A DNA stretch of 64,000 nt from Enterobacillus tribolii (lineage in GTDB: Bacteria; Pseudomonadota; Gammaproteobacteria; Enterobacterales; Enterobacteriaceae): contig NZ_QRAP01000006.1 in NCBI RefSeq assembly GCF_003363015.1, forward strand, positions 1 through 64,000. Direction: 5' to 3'. Below the pieces are notes generated by a model. That model saw only the letters and a program-made list of their open reading frames with translations, was not told the DNA's origin and ran no database searches. The translations under genes were made by a program, and so were the position numbers. Positions 56,533-64,000 of this stretch are shown here, one piece after another (the stretch's first letter is position 1; every line of letters begins with the position of its first letter).

Positions 56533-57065
56533 CTTAATACAGGCTTGATTGTCGCTTGGCGGGGAGTGGAATGCTATGGCTTCGGATTATTCGCAATAAT
56601 TTGCGTCATCAGTCACTTCCCTGAAAGCGTAATTGATATTCGCAATTTTTTCTGATAGCGATAAAACGAATTATACAGTTGAAGCGATTCTTTGATGGCT
56701 GTGTGAGGCGTGTGCCTGTGTGAGGTCAGATAATGCTTTCAGCAGAAACTATTGTTACACATGGCTACAGTTAACGGATGCGTTATTATTCACCATCAGA
56801 AAATATTTTTGTCTATGAAACAATAAGTAGTAGTAATGCTAACCAATGGTGATAGGTAAATCAGATAATACTGTATGAACAGACACCCCGTAAAGGTGGT
56901 AAATTCCCTGTATTGTCGGGCTTCTTTGTATGTGTCACCATTTTCGTTTGCGCAGCGCTATTCAGGCGGAAAACTTAGCGAGTGCTTATTGTTATGTCAG
57001 AGGCAGAAAACCAGGATGGTCGGATACCTGACACAGAAAGAAGAATTGGTATCACAACAGTATTA

Positions 57066-58148
57066 ATGGATGAGTACATCATGTTCTCTTTACTGATTGC
57101 CGCGCTGCTGAGTAGCACGTTCGGTATTCTGATTGCCCGCAAAGTTGCGGTGTGGATCGGCTTGGTTGATAAACCCAATCAACGCAAATTGCATAGCGGT
57201 AATATTCCTCTGGTCGGCGGTATCGCGATTTATCTGGCGATATGCGTCCTCTATTTCCTGTTTCCGCAACTGCCGCCGCATAGCACGGCCTATCTATTCA
57301 GCGTTTCCCTCTTGTTGCTGGTGGGGATTCTGGACGATCGTTTCGATCTGCCGGTGCTGCCCCGCGTTACGGCTCAGGCGGCAGCGGCGATTCTGCTGAT
57401 GGTCGATGGCGCTTACCTCTATTCTCTCGGTAATCTGGCCTTCGGTGAAGAGCTGCTGCTGGGCGTGATCGGCTACGTCATCACGCTGTTCGCCATGTGG
57501 GCATCCATCAATGCGTTTAATATGTCTGATGGCATCGACGGTCTGTTGGGCGGGCTCACGGCCGTTTCGCTGGCCGCGCTGGCGTTTTGTTTTTCCCGGG
57601 GCGGGCAGGAGGTTCCGGCGATCTGGTGCTTATGCCTGATTGGGGCGCTGGTGCCTTACCTGCTTTTCAACCTGGGCGTCTTCGGTCGCCGCTTTAAAAT
57701 TTTCATGGGTGACGCAGGCAGTACCTTGCTTGGCTTTACTTTATTGTGGCTGCTGATCATGGCGACCCAGGGGGAAATGGCGGTGATTGCGCCGGCGACG
57801 GCGCTATGGTTGATCGCTATTCCGCTGATGGACATGACGGCGATCACGATCCGCCGTATCCGCCGCGGCGACAGCCCGTTTAAACCCGACCGCGAGCATT
57901 TGCATCATATTTTAATGCGGAGCGGGTTGACGGGTCGTCAGACCCTGATGGTTATGGTACTGTTTGCGTCGCTTATTGCGTTGATCGGTATTGGGCTGGA
58001 TGTGATGGCTGTACCCGAATTGTTCTCTGTTACGTTGTTTTTGCTGATGTTCGTCAGCTATTTTTATGTGTTGGCTCAATTGTTGCGGAGAAGCCCGCAA
58101 GCGGCTGCGATGAAGGGGACGCCGGTTTCTTCCCCGGTGGGCCATTAA
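57066..58148 (+). CDS. WecA-like undecaprenyl-phosphate GlcNAc/hexosamine-1-phosphate transferase
   Basis: About 360 aa polytopic protein of the PNPT family that starts polysaccharide synthesis by putting a sugar-1-phosphate on undecaprenyl phosphate. Family motifs: GLVDKPNQRKLH (about 39-50), VGILDDRFDLP (about 88), NAFNMSDGIDGLLGG (about 150), FMGDAGSTLLGF (about 212) and the HLHHILMRSG loop (about 278). Start is uncertain: the frame opens at 56982; MDEYIMFSLL (57066) fits the E. coli WecA N-terminal length, while 57081 has a better SD (GGATGAG). It heads the wza-wzb-wzc group, so it probably initiates the exported polymer rather than serving enterobacterial common antigen. Confidence 0.88.
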   Translation: MDEYIMFSLLIAALLSSTFGILIARKVAVWIGLVDKPNQRKLHSGNIPLVGGIAIYLAICVLYFLFPQLPPHSTAYLFSVSLLLLVGILDDRFDLPVLPRVTAQAAAAILLMVDGAYLYSLGNLAFGEELLLGVIGYVITLFAMWASINAFNMSDGIDGLLGGLTAVSLAALAFCFSRGGQEVPAIWCLCLIGALVPYLLFNLGVFGRRFKIFMGDAGSTLLGFTLLWLLIMATQGEMAVIAPATALWLIAIPLMDMTAITIRRIRRGDSPFKPDREHLHHILMRSGLTGRQTLMVMVLFASLIALIGIGLDVMAVPELFSVTLFLLMFVSYFYVLAQLLRRSPQAAAMKGTPVSSPVGH

Positions 58149-58192
58149 GCACGGATAATAACGATGTGGCAAATTTAAGATCTTCTGCATGG

Positions 58193-58227
58193 AACCGCCG
58201 GAGATTCAGGTCGCCGGCGGTTGTTTT
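58193..58227 (+). terminator. Attenuator-like hairpin between wecA-like gene and wza
   Basis: Eight-bp GC stem AACCGCCG / CGGCGGTT with a 14-base loop and a following TTGTTTTG, 45 bp after the wecA-like stop and 49 bp before wza. This looks like an internal intrinsic terminator that limits expression of the export genes. Confidence 0.6.
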
Positions 58228-58275
58228 GAATGCAGGCTTTCATATGATTATGACTTGGCAATACAAGGGATTAAA

Positions 58276-59415
58276 ATGAAAAAACCCGTGATGGCACTCA
58301 CGCTGATATCCGTGGTGTTATTGTTGGCTGGCTGTAAGATTGCACCCGGTAGTCATTTGTCCACGATGGGTAAAAATGTTGTAAAAACCAAGGATGCGGA
58401 CTTTGACATCAACAAGATCGTAAACGTTTATCCGATTACCCCTCAACTCGTCGATAAAATGCGCGCTTCGCCGGTGGTCGCACAGCCCAATCCGGAACTG
58501 AACGCAGCGCTGGAAAACTATGAGTACCGTATCGGTATCGGCGATGTCATCATGGTCACCGTATGGGATCACCCTGAGCTGACGACGCCGGCAGGTCAAT
58601 ACCGTAGCGCGAGCGATACCGGCAACTGGGTGCATTCTGATGGTACGATTTTTTATCCGTACGTTGGCAAGCTGAAGGTAAAGGATAAAACCGTTACCGA
58701 GATTCGTTCACTGATCGCAGGCCGTCTGGCGCAGTACATTGAGTCCCCTCAGGTTGACGTCAGCATTGCGGCGTTCCGCTCGCAGAAAGTTTATGTTTCC
58801 GGCGAGGTAGAGAAATCTGGTCAGCAGCCGATCACCAACGTACCGTTGACCGTGATCGACGCTATCAACCAGGCTGGCGGGCTGACGGAAAACGCTGACT
58901 GGCGTAATGCCGTTCTGACGCATGAAGGCAAGGAAACCCGTATTTCTCTTCAGGCGCTGATGCAGAATGGCGATCTGAAGCAAAATAAACTGCTGTATCC
59001 CGGAGACATTCTCTATATCCCGCGTAATGACGGGCTGAAAGTGTTCGTGATGGGTGAAGTACAGAAACAGTCTACATTGCGTATGGATCGCAGCGGGATG
59101 ACGTTGACCGAAGCGCTGGGTAATGCGGAAGGCATGAATCAGATGACGAGCGACGCCAGCGGCGTGTTCGTGATCCGTTCCCTGAAGGGCGTTCCCAACA
59201 ATGACGGAAAGCTGGCAAACATTTATCAGCTGAATGCTAAAGATGCGACGTCATTGGTGCTCGGTACGGAGTTCCAATTACAACCTTACGACATTGTGTA
59301 TGTTACTACGGCGCCGATCGTGCGCTGGAACCGTGTTATCAGCCAGTTGGTGCCGACGATTACCGGCGTTCACGATATGACCGAAACGGTCAGATATATC
59401 AGAAACTGGGATTAA
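58276..59415 (+). CDS. wza: Polysaccharide export outer membrane lipoprotein Wza
   Basis: Forms the octameric outer-membrane channel for capsule or exopolysaccharide. The ATG at 58276 ([13 protein letters not shown]) gives 379 aa as in E. coli and has AAGGGA upstream; a 29-codon upstream extension is rejected. Lipobox LLAGC (Cys20). Poly_export domain with [20 protein letters not shown] (about 82-101), two SLBB domains ([12 protein letters not shown] and [12 protein letters not shown]) and the C-terminal amphipathic helix [12 protein letters not shown] that forms the membrane barrel. Confidence 0.96.
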   Translation: MKKPVMALTLISVVLLLAGCKIAPGSHLSTMGKNVVKTKDADFDINKIVNVYPITPQLVDKMRASPVVAQPNPELNAALENYEYRIGIGDVIMVTVWDHPELTTPAGQYRSASDTGNWVHSDGTIFYPYVGKLKVKDKTVTEIRSLIAGRLAQYIESPQVDVSIAAFRSQKVYVSGEVEKSGQQPITNVPLTVIDAINQAGGLTENADWRNAVLTHEGKETRISLQALMQNGDLKQNKLLYPGDILYIPRNDGLKVFVMGEVQKQSTLRMDRSGMTLTEALGNAEGMNQMTSDASGVFVIRSLKGVPNNDGKLANIYQLNAKDATSLVLGTEFQLQPYDIVYVTTAPIVRWNRVISQLVPTITGVHDMTETVRYIRNWD

Positions 59416-59431
59416 AGGCTGAGCGTAGTTG

Positions 59432-59866
59432 ATGTTTGATTCAATATTGGTGGTTTGCGTAGGCAATATCTGCCGCTCCCCGACCGGGGAGCGGCTGTTG
59501 CGTGCCCGCTTGCCGGGAAAAGTGATTGATTCCGCGGGGTTGGGCGCGTTGGTCGGACATCCGGCCGAGTCCATGGCGGCTGAGATCGCCGGAGACAACG
59601 GCCTTTCTCTTGACGGACATACGGCCCGTCAGCTGACGCCGGAGCTTTGCCGCCAGTATGATTTGATGTTGGTGATGGAAAAGAAGCACATTGAAGCTAT
59701 CACGCAGATGGTGCCCGAATCCCGTGGCAAGACGCTACTGTTCGGTCACTGGTGCCAGCAGACGGAAATTGCTGACCCTTATCGCAAAAGTCGCGAAATG
59801 TTCGAACTGGTTTATCAGCAGTTATCTGACTCCGCTGATGGTTGGGTCAAAGCGCTTCGGCGTTAA
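59432..59866 (+). CDS. wzb: Low-molecular-weight protein-tyrosine phosphatase Wzb
   Basis: Dephosphorylates the tyrosine kinase Wzc, allowing the cycle that drives polymer length and export. 144 aa with the P-loop CVGNICRS (Cys9, Arg15) and the catalytic acid in ADPYRKSRE (about 113). The ATG at 59432 is taken over the TTG just before it. Between wza (16 bp) and wzc (33 bp), same operon. Confidence 0.96.
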   Translation: MFDSILVVCVGNICRSPTGERLLRARLPGKVIDSAGLGALVGHPAESMAAEIAGDNGLSLDGHTARQLTPELCRQYDLMLVMEKKHIEAITQMVPESRGKTLLFGHWCQQTEIADPYRKSREMFELVYQQLSDSADGWVKALRR

Positions 59867-59899
59867 GTGATGTAAATGGGAGCGCAATAGCGAGCAAGT

Positions 59900-62062
59900 A
59901 TGGCGGAGAAAAAGAACATGGCTTTTAACGTACGGAGCCAGGGTGATGAAATCGATTTAGGAAAGATAGTCGGATTACTGCTCGATAACAAATGGGTCAT
60001 CGCAATCACTACGCTAGTGTTTGCTTTCTTGGGGATCCTGTTTGCGCTGTTTTCCACGCCGATTTATAAAAGCGACGCTTTAATTCAGATCGAGCAGAGT
60101 TCATCAAGCAACCTGCTGGGCAAGCTATCAGATGTGCTGCCGGATACACGTCCGCAATCCGCGCCGGAGATTGAATTGATCAACTCCCGTATGGTGATCG
60201 GCAAGACCGTGCGTGAGCTGGGGCTGGACATCCAGGTTACGGAAAAATACTTTCCGCTCGTCGGTAAAGGCTTCGCCAGACTGACGGGAAAAAAACCGGA
60301 TCAGGTCGTGGTTTCCAAACTGGACGTTCCCGATGAATGGCTGAACCAAGCGCTGGCGCTGAAAGTTAAGACCGACGGCCATTATACGCTGAGTGCGGAC
60401 AGCATTGAAATTAACGGTCAGGTCGGCAAAACGATCAGCCACGATGGTTTTACCGTATTGATCACTGATATCCGCGCTGACGGCGACTCTACGTTTACGG
60501 TAAGCAAGATGGATGAACTGTCTGCCGTCAACGGTGTGTTGAAAAACCTGAGCGTCGTGGATAAAACCAAAGACGGTGGTATTCTGCAACTGAGCCTGTT
60601 GGGCGAAGATCGCAGTAAAATCAGCAAAATTCTCAATAGCATCAGCAATAACTACCTGCAACAGAACGTTGAGCGCAAATCTGAAGAAGCGGGGAAAAGC
60701 CTGGCATTCCTGAATGAGCAACTGCCTCAGATTAAAGAAGGTCTGGATAACGCGGAAAATAAGCTGAACCAATACCGGCAGCAAAATGATTCCGTCGACC
60801 TGTCTCTGGAAGCCAAATCCGTACTGGATACCATGGTGTCCGTCGAGTCTCAGCTTAATGAGCTGACGTTTAAAGAAGCGGAAATCTCCAAGCTGTATAC
60901 CCGTTCGCATCCGGCCTATAAGGCATTGATGGAAAAGCGGGCGACGTTGCAGAAAGAGAAAGATAAACTGAACAAGCGCGTCAGCTCCATGCCGAAAACG
61001 CAGCAGGAGATTTTGCGCCTGACCCGTGACGTACAGGCCGGGCAGGATGTGTATATGATTCTGCTGAATAAACAGCAGGAACTGAACATCAATAAGGCCA
61101 GTACGGTAGGGAACGTACGCATCATTGACCGCGCCATGACGCAGCCAATGGCTGTTAAGCCGAAGAAAGGGTTGATCGTAGTGTTGGCGGTGCTGTGCGG
61201 ATTGATTCTGTCTGCGGCTTTTGTCTTCATCCGGGACTTCCTGAAGCGCGGAATTACGCATCCGGGTCAGCTGGAAGAGCTGGGCATCACGGTTTTTGCC
61301 GCGATTCCGCTGTCGGAGAAGCTGTTTAAGCGCAGAAGTCGCCGCAATTCTATCAGTGACGGCAGCCATAACTTGCTCGCCCAGAGCGATCCGACGGATC
61401 TCGCCATTGAGGCGATCAGGGGTCTGCGTACCAGCCTGCATTTCGTCATGATGGAGTCGTCAAACAACATTCTGATGGTCTGCGGCGCCACGCCGGGAAT
61501 CGGTAAAACGTTCGTCAGTACCAACCTGGCGGCGTCTATTGCCCAGTCCGGGCGCCGGGTGCTGTTGATCGACTGCGATATGCGTAAAGGTTATACCCAT
61601 AAGATCTTCAAAGGGCCGAATAAAGGCGGCTTGTCTGAATATCTGGCTGAGCAGAAAGGTATTGCGGATATTGTTTACCAGACGGAAATTGAAGGTTTAC
61701 ACTTCATCGCGCGCGGAAGAATTCCGCAGAACCCGTCTGAGTTGCTGATGAGCAACCAGTTCAGCACGCTGCTGAGTACGTTAAGCACTGAATACGACCT
61801 TATCATTCTGGATACCCCGCCGATCATTGCGGTTACTGAAGCGGCACTGGTGGGGCGTTATGCCGGCACGGCGCTGATGGTTGCCCGTTTTGAAATGAGC
61901 ACCGTGAAAGAGATTGAAATTGGTATTAACCGTTTCGAGCAAAACGGTATCTCTATCAAAGGCGTTATTCTCAACGCCGTTGAGAAGCGGGCTGCCGGGG
62001 CATACAGTTACGGCAATTATAGCCACTACAGATACGAAAGCAGTAATAAAGACGGAGATTAA
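59900..62062 (+). CDS. wzc: Polysaccharide co-polymerase and tyrosine autokinase Wzc
   Basis: 720 aa inner-membrane protein (PCP-2a) that controls polymerisation and export by cyclic tyrosine phosphorylation. A first TM helix near 32-52 and a second near 425-445 flank a periplasmic coiled-coil domain. The cytoplasmic BY-kinase has Walker A GATPGIGKTF (about 530), Walker A' LLIDCDMR (about 556) and Walker B LIILDTPP (about 635). The C-terminal tyrosine cluster YSYGNYSHYRYES (about 701-713) is the autophosphorylation tail. M1 (59900) or M7 (59918) may be the start. A strong terminator follows. Confidence 0.96.
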   Translation: MAEKKNMAFNVRSQGDEIDLGKIVGLLLDNKWVIAITTLVFAFLGILFALFSTPIYKSDALIQIEQSSSSNLLGKLSDVLPDTRPQSAPEIELINSRMVIGKTVRELGLDIQVTEKYFPLVGKGFARLTGKKPDQVVVSKLDVPDEWLNQALALKVKTDGHYTLSADSIEINGQVGKTISHDGFTVLITDIRADGDSTFTVSKMDELSAVNGVLKNLSVVDKTKDGGILQLSLLGEDRSKISKILNSISNNYLQQNVERKSEEAGKSLAFLNEQLPQIKEGLDNAENKLNQYRQQNDSVDLSLEAKSVLDTMVSVESQLNELTFKEAEISKLYTRSHPAYKALMEKRATLQKEKDKLNKRVSSMPKTQQEILRLTRDVQAGQDVYMILLNKQQELNINKASTVGNVRIIDRAMTQPMAVKPKKGLIVVLAVLCGLILSAAFVFIRDFLKRGITHPGQLEELGITVFAAIPLSEKLFKRRSRRNSISDGSHNLLAQSDPTDLAIEAIRGLRTSLHFVMMESSNNILMVCGATPGIGKTFVSTNLAASIAQSGRRVLLIDCDMRKGYTHKIFKGPNKGGLSEYLAEQKGIADIVYQTEIEGLHFIARGRIPQNPSELLMSNQFSTLLSTLSTEYDLIILDTPPIIAVTEAALVGRYAGTALMVARFEMSTVKEIEIGINRFEQNGISIKGVILNAVEKRAAGAYSYGNYSHYRYESSNKDGD

Positions 62063-62083
62063 ATTCCGTTAAATGCGGGTTAT

Positions 62084-62114
62084 AAACAGGCGCTAAAAGG
62101 CGCCTGTTTTTTTG
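62084..62114 (+). terminator. Strong terminator after wzc
   Basis: Ten-bp stem AAACAGGCGC / GCGCCTGTTT with a TAAAAG loop and a following T run. It ends the wecA-like-wza-wzb-wzc transcript, so the glycosyltransferase genes expected further on need another promoter or antitermination. Confidence 0.93.
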
Positions 62115-62149
62115 TGCTGAATACCCCGGGGAATACCAGTACATCGCAG

Positions 62150-62181
62150 GGAAAAATAAAGCCATCTGCTGGGATGGCTTT
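62150..62181 (-). terminator. Terminator of wzi
   Basis: On the minus strand the stem AAAGCCATC / GATGGCTTT (loop CCAGCA) is followed by ATTTTTC. It lies 17 bp beyond the wzi stop, back to back with the wzc terminator. Confidence 0.85.
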
Positions 62182-62197
62182 GGGATCAGAAACTGGC

Positions 62198-63640
62198 TTA
62201 AAGGCTGATGGGTATTTCCAGACCGAGGCTGGCGCCGACATCGTCAAACGTACCGTGCTTGCTGTCGGTGTACCACAGGTAAGTATTGAAACGTACCCGG
62301 CTTTCGAAGTCATAGCCCCATCCCAGCTCAATGCCTTTCAGGGTATCAGCATACGGGAAAGCATGGTTGATGCTTTGGCTTTGAGGGTTAACCTTGGCAT
62401 ACATCAGGCGGGTGCTCCAACGCTGGCCATCTTCCAGCACCAGTTCGACTTTACCGGACAGAGCCTGGCCGTCGCCGCCCATCGCATGTCCCAGCGGATA
62501 CCCTTGCTGATAATAGCCGCCCTTGTAGATAAAGTGGGTGTAGATAATATTTTCTTTATCGAACTCAGAACGGGTATCGGCCCCTTCGATATGCCAGTTG
62601 ATCTGGTGCATATCCCAGGCGTGGTGACCTTCAAGACCGACCAGGTAGGTATTCTTGGACGGCAGCATGCCCGCTTCATCTTCACCGACGATTTGCCCAT
62701 AAACGCTGAGCGGAAGGTTCAGCAGCGGCTGCAATTTGAGGCGGAAGTCAAACCCTCCCAACTGGTTGCCCGGATCGTTCCTGGCGTCGCCCGTGTTGTC
62801 GCTTCCGGTTGCGGCGTCCCAAAAGGAATGCCACGACTGCGGTCGTCCGTCTCCGCCCCACATCATCATGCGCGATGCGCCTAACTCCAGGAAAGAAGTC
62901 GGCATCATGGTGAAACGGCCGCCAATGAGTTTGGTATCCGGTACGCTGCTATATTGCTCTAACTGCCCGGCGCTAAGCTGGTACTGCCATGGGCCAATCC
63001 AGGAGAGCCAGGGCGTTTCAAAGGGAGATTGATCGGCGCGTTGCATCATGAAGCCAATGACCGGACGGGCCGCGTCTGAACGAATCAGGCTGCCGTCATA
63101 GCCGGGGCCCCACCACTGCGGAATGGAACCGAATGAAACCCATTGATTGAAGATTTTCAGCGCGCCGTAGGAGCCGTCCAGATTCCAGCGTGACTCGTCA
63201 TCAATATACTGATCCCCTTCAACGCGTCCCTGGACGTTGACGTCCCAAAATTCGCCGCTGTCGCCGATTGCCAGTCCCAGACCATGGCCGCTGGAAGGCG
63301 TATTGGCGAAATCGCGCGGCAAACCGGGGCGATCGGTTGAGGTATAGGCACTGATCCGGATATCTGACTTTATTTCTTTCAAACGACGTTGAACGCGATC
63401 CAAAACAATTTGATCGCTGCGCGTGCTTTGTTTGGCCTGTGAAACCACGCGCTCAATTTCTTCCTGACTGAGCGGCCAGGTCGACAGGCTAACGCTGATA
63501 ACGCCACGGTCAGATAACCAGGCAAGATCATTACGTAAGTCATTATCCGGTGCGATTAATCCGGCTGCGGAAACCGTGAAAGAAAAGAATAAAGGAATTG
63601 CACCAGTGAGACTTATCTTATTTAAAATAGATTCAGGCAT
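62198..63640 (-). CDS. wzi: Capsule assembly protein Wzi (outer membrane lectin)
   Basis: 480 aa outer-membrane beta-barrel protein that anchors group 1-type capsule to the cell surface. A signal peptide (IPLFFSFTVSAAG) precedes alternating amphipathic strands; the C-terminal residue pattern (LGLEIPISL) is barrel-like. Conserved Wzi segments include SFGSIPQWWGPGYDGSL, GFMMQRADQSPFETPWLSWIGPW and GASRMMMWGGDGRP. Length equals the E. coli Wzi (about 479). It is convergent to wzc, unlike the wzi-wza-wzb-wzc order of E. coli capsule loci, so it has its own promoter in the AT-rich region to its right. Confidence 0.93.
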   Translation of the reverse strand: MPESILNKISLTGAIPLFFSFTVSAAGLIAPDNDLRNDLAWLSDRGVISVSLSTWPLSQEEIERVVSQAKQSTRSDQIVLDRVQRRLKEIKSDIRISAYTSTDRPGLPRDFANTPSSGHGLGLAIGDSGEFWDVNVQGRVEGDQYIDDESRWNLDGSYGALKIFNQWVSFGSIPQWWGPGYDGSLIRSDAARPVIGFMMQRADQSPFETPWLSWIGPWQYQLSAGQLEQYSSVPDTKLIGGRFTMMPTSFLELGASRMMMWGGDGRPQSWHSFWDAATGSDNTGDARNDPGNQLGGFDFRLKLQPLLNLPLSVYGQIVGEDEAGMLPSKNTYLVGLEGHHAWDMHQINWHIEGADTRSEFDKENIIYTHFIYKGGYYQQGYPLGHAMGGDGQALSGKVELVLEDGQRWSTRLMYAKVNPQSQSINHAFPYADTLKGIELGWGYDFESRVRFNTYLWYTDSKHGTFDDVGASLGLEIPISL

Positions 63641-64000
63641 AGCTTCCCTACCTGGAAAAAAGGGCCAGAGAAAGTCAGTATACGTTATTTATCCCCGTTA
63701 AAAGCCGGCCGGACTTTTCCGCGCTCGTTTAATAGTTAAATTTCTCTATGTATTTTCTCATTGGAATTAAAATATATTTTGCTAATTTTTAATATCGCGG
63801 GTCATTAACCTTATATTTATTCTTAATAAAACTTTATTTGTTTTGCGAATGAATTGTTGGTTTGATCTGTGTGATTAATTATTTTTGCTGGTTGTTCTGA
63901 GAAAAATTACGAATCGTACGATGCAAAAAGGCACAAAGAGACAAATGACAAATAAAAAAATGTGAATGCTCCTAAGTTTTGTTCTTTAGGTGAATTCTTA
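63641..64000. other. AT-rich promoter region of wzi at the window edge
   Basis: 360 bases with long A/T tracts (notably 63740-63960) and no credible gene. It should contain the wzi promoter, and possibly that of the next gene to the right. A near-palindrome AAAAGCCGGCCGGACTTTT lies near 63698. The final 14 bases resemble an RcsAB box. Confidence 0.7.
63987..64000 (-). promoter_or_regulatory. Possible RcsAB box at the window edge
   Basis: On the minus strand the last 14 bases read TAAGAATTCACCTA, 10 of 14 to the RcsAB consensus. The first half is a perfect TAAGAAT. It is about 350 bp upstream of wzi and may serve wzi or a gene beyond the window. Confidence 0.3.

Larger units (their letters stand above)
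55974..57065. other. 1.1-kb AT-rich intergenic region upstream of the polysaccharide locus
   Basis: A long, AT-rich interval between nqrE and the wecA-like gene with no credible full-length gene on either strand. Its right half would serve as the leader of the polysaccharide operon. It contains the nqrE promoter (near 56000), a small ORF with good SD (56129-56185), a candidate RcsAB box (56519-56532), another short ORF with SD (56571-56624) and a stretch near 56950-56985 with weak JUMPstart resemblance. Confidence 0.75.

Noticed and set aside
56949-56985. JUMPstart/ops-like sequence before the wecA-like gene
   Set aside because: CAGCGCTATTCAGGCGG followed by TTAGCGAGTG recalls JUMPstart, but the core ops element GGCGGTAGCGTG is not present, so RfaH recruitment here is not supported.

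Overview
The window reads as chromosome of a plant- or environment-associated member of the Enterobacterales, most likely Pectobacteriaceae (Brenneria, Pectobacterium or Dickeya type). Most proteins align nearly end to end, from memory, with Escherichia coli counterparts (GlyA, SuhB, the Isc set, GuaB/GuaA, Der, NrfA), and the local order rRNA-tRNA-Asp-yafD-mltD-gloB-yafS-rnhA-dnaQ-tRNA-Asp is the enterobacterial rrnH neighbourhood. A NqrE-type sodium pump subunit, a pilW homologue between rlmN and rodZ, and a Wza/Wzb/Wzc/Wzi export locus set it apart from E. coli. The genus call is inference. No transposase, integrase, phage gene or CRISPR array was seen.

Layout. 1-5766: end of an rRNA operon (5S, tRNA-Asp), yafD, mltD, gloB, yafS, rnhA, dnaQ and a second identical tRNA-Asp. 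5789-12740: a sugar-utilisation cassette (ROK regulator, divergent DUF5107/TPR protein, sugar-porter MFS permease, aldose 1-epimerase) of unknown substrate. 12782-18404: hmp, glyA, a short csiE and a DUF1007/NicO metal-transport pair. 18458-26118: suhB, trmJ and the complete isc operon (iscR-iscS-iscU-iscA-hscB-hscA-fdx-iscX). 26191-30209: pepB, sseB, an isolated family 9 glycosyltransferase and ndk. 30410-39520: rlmN-pilW-rodZ-ispG-hisS-yfgM-bamB-der. 39570-40761: an AEC-type permease and a zinc-ribbon protein. 41185-47994: nrfABCDEFG for formate-dependent nitrite ammonification. 48007-52703: xseA and the guaBA operon. 52705-55331: DMT permease, LysR regulator and yjjG. 55374-55973: a lone nqrE-like gene. 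55974-64000: a 1.1 kb AT-rich leader and the start of an exopolysaccharide/capsule locus (wecA-like, wza, wzb, wzc, convergent wzi).

How they work together. Nitrogen-oxide stress and respiration are both represented: hmp carries an NsrR-like operator, and nrfA has an FNR-like box plus a NarL/NarP-type 7-2-7 inverted repeat upstream. Iron-sulfur assembly is autoregulated through two abutting IscR type 1 boxes, and it supplies cluster proteins in the window such as RlmN, IspG and NrfC. Purine control appears as PurR-like boxes at glyA, guaB and possibly ndk. The polysaccharide locus has a candidate RcsAB box about 550 bp before its first gene, an internal terminator-like hairpin and a strong terminator after wzc, which suggests layered control of export.

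The points most worth follow-up are the uncharacterised DUF5107 cassette at a tRNA-Asp gene, the orphan NqrE subunit, and the long RcsAB-to-gene leader with its internal attenuator-like hairpin.
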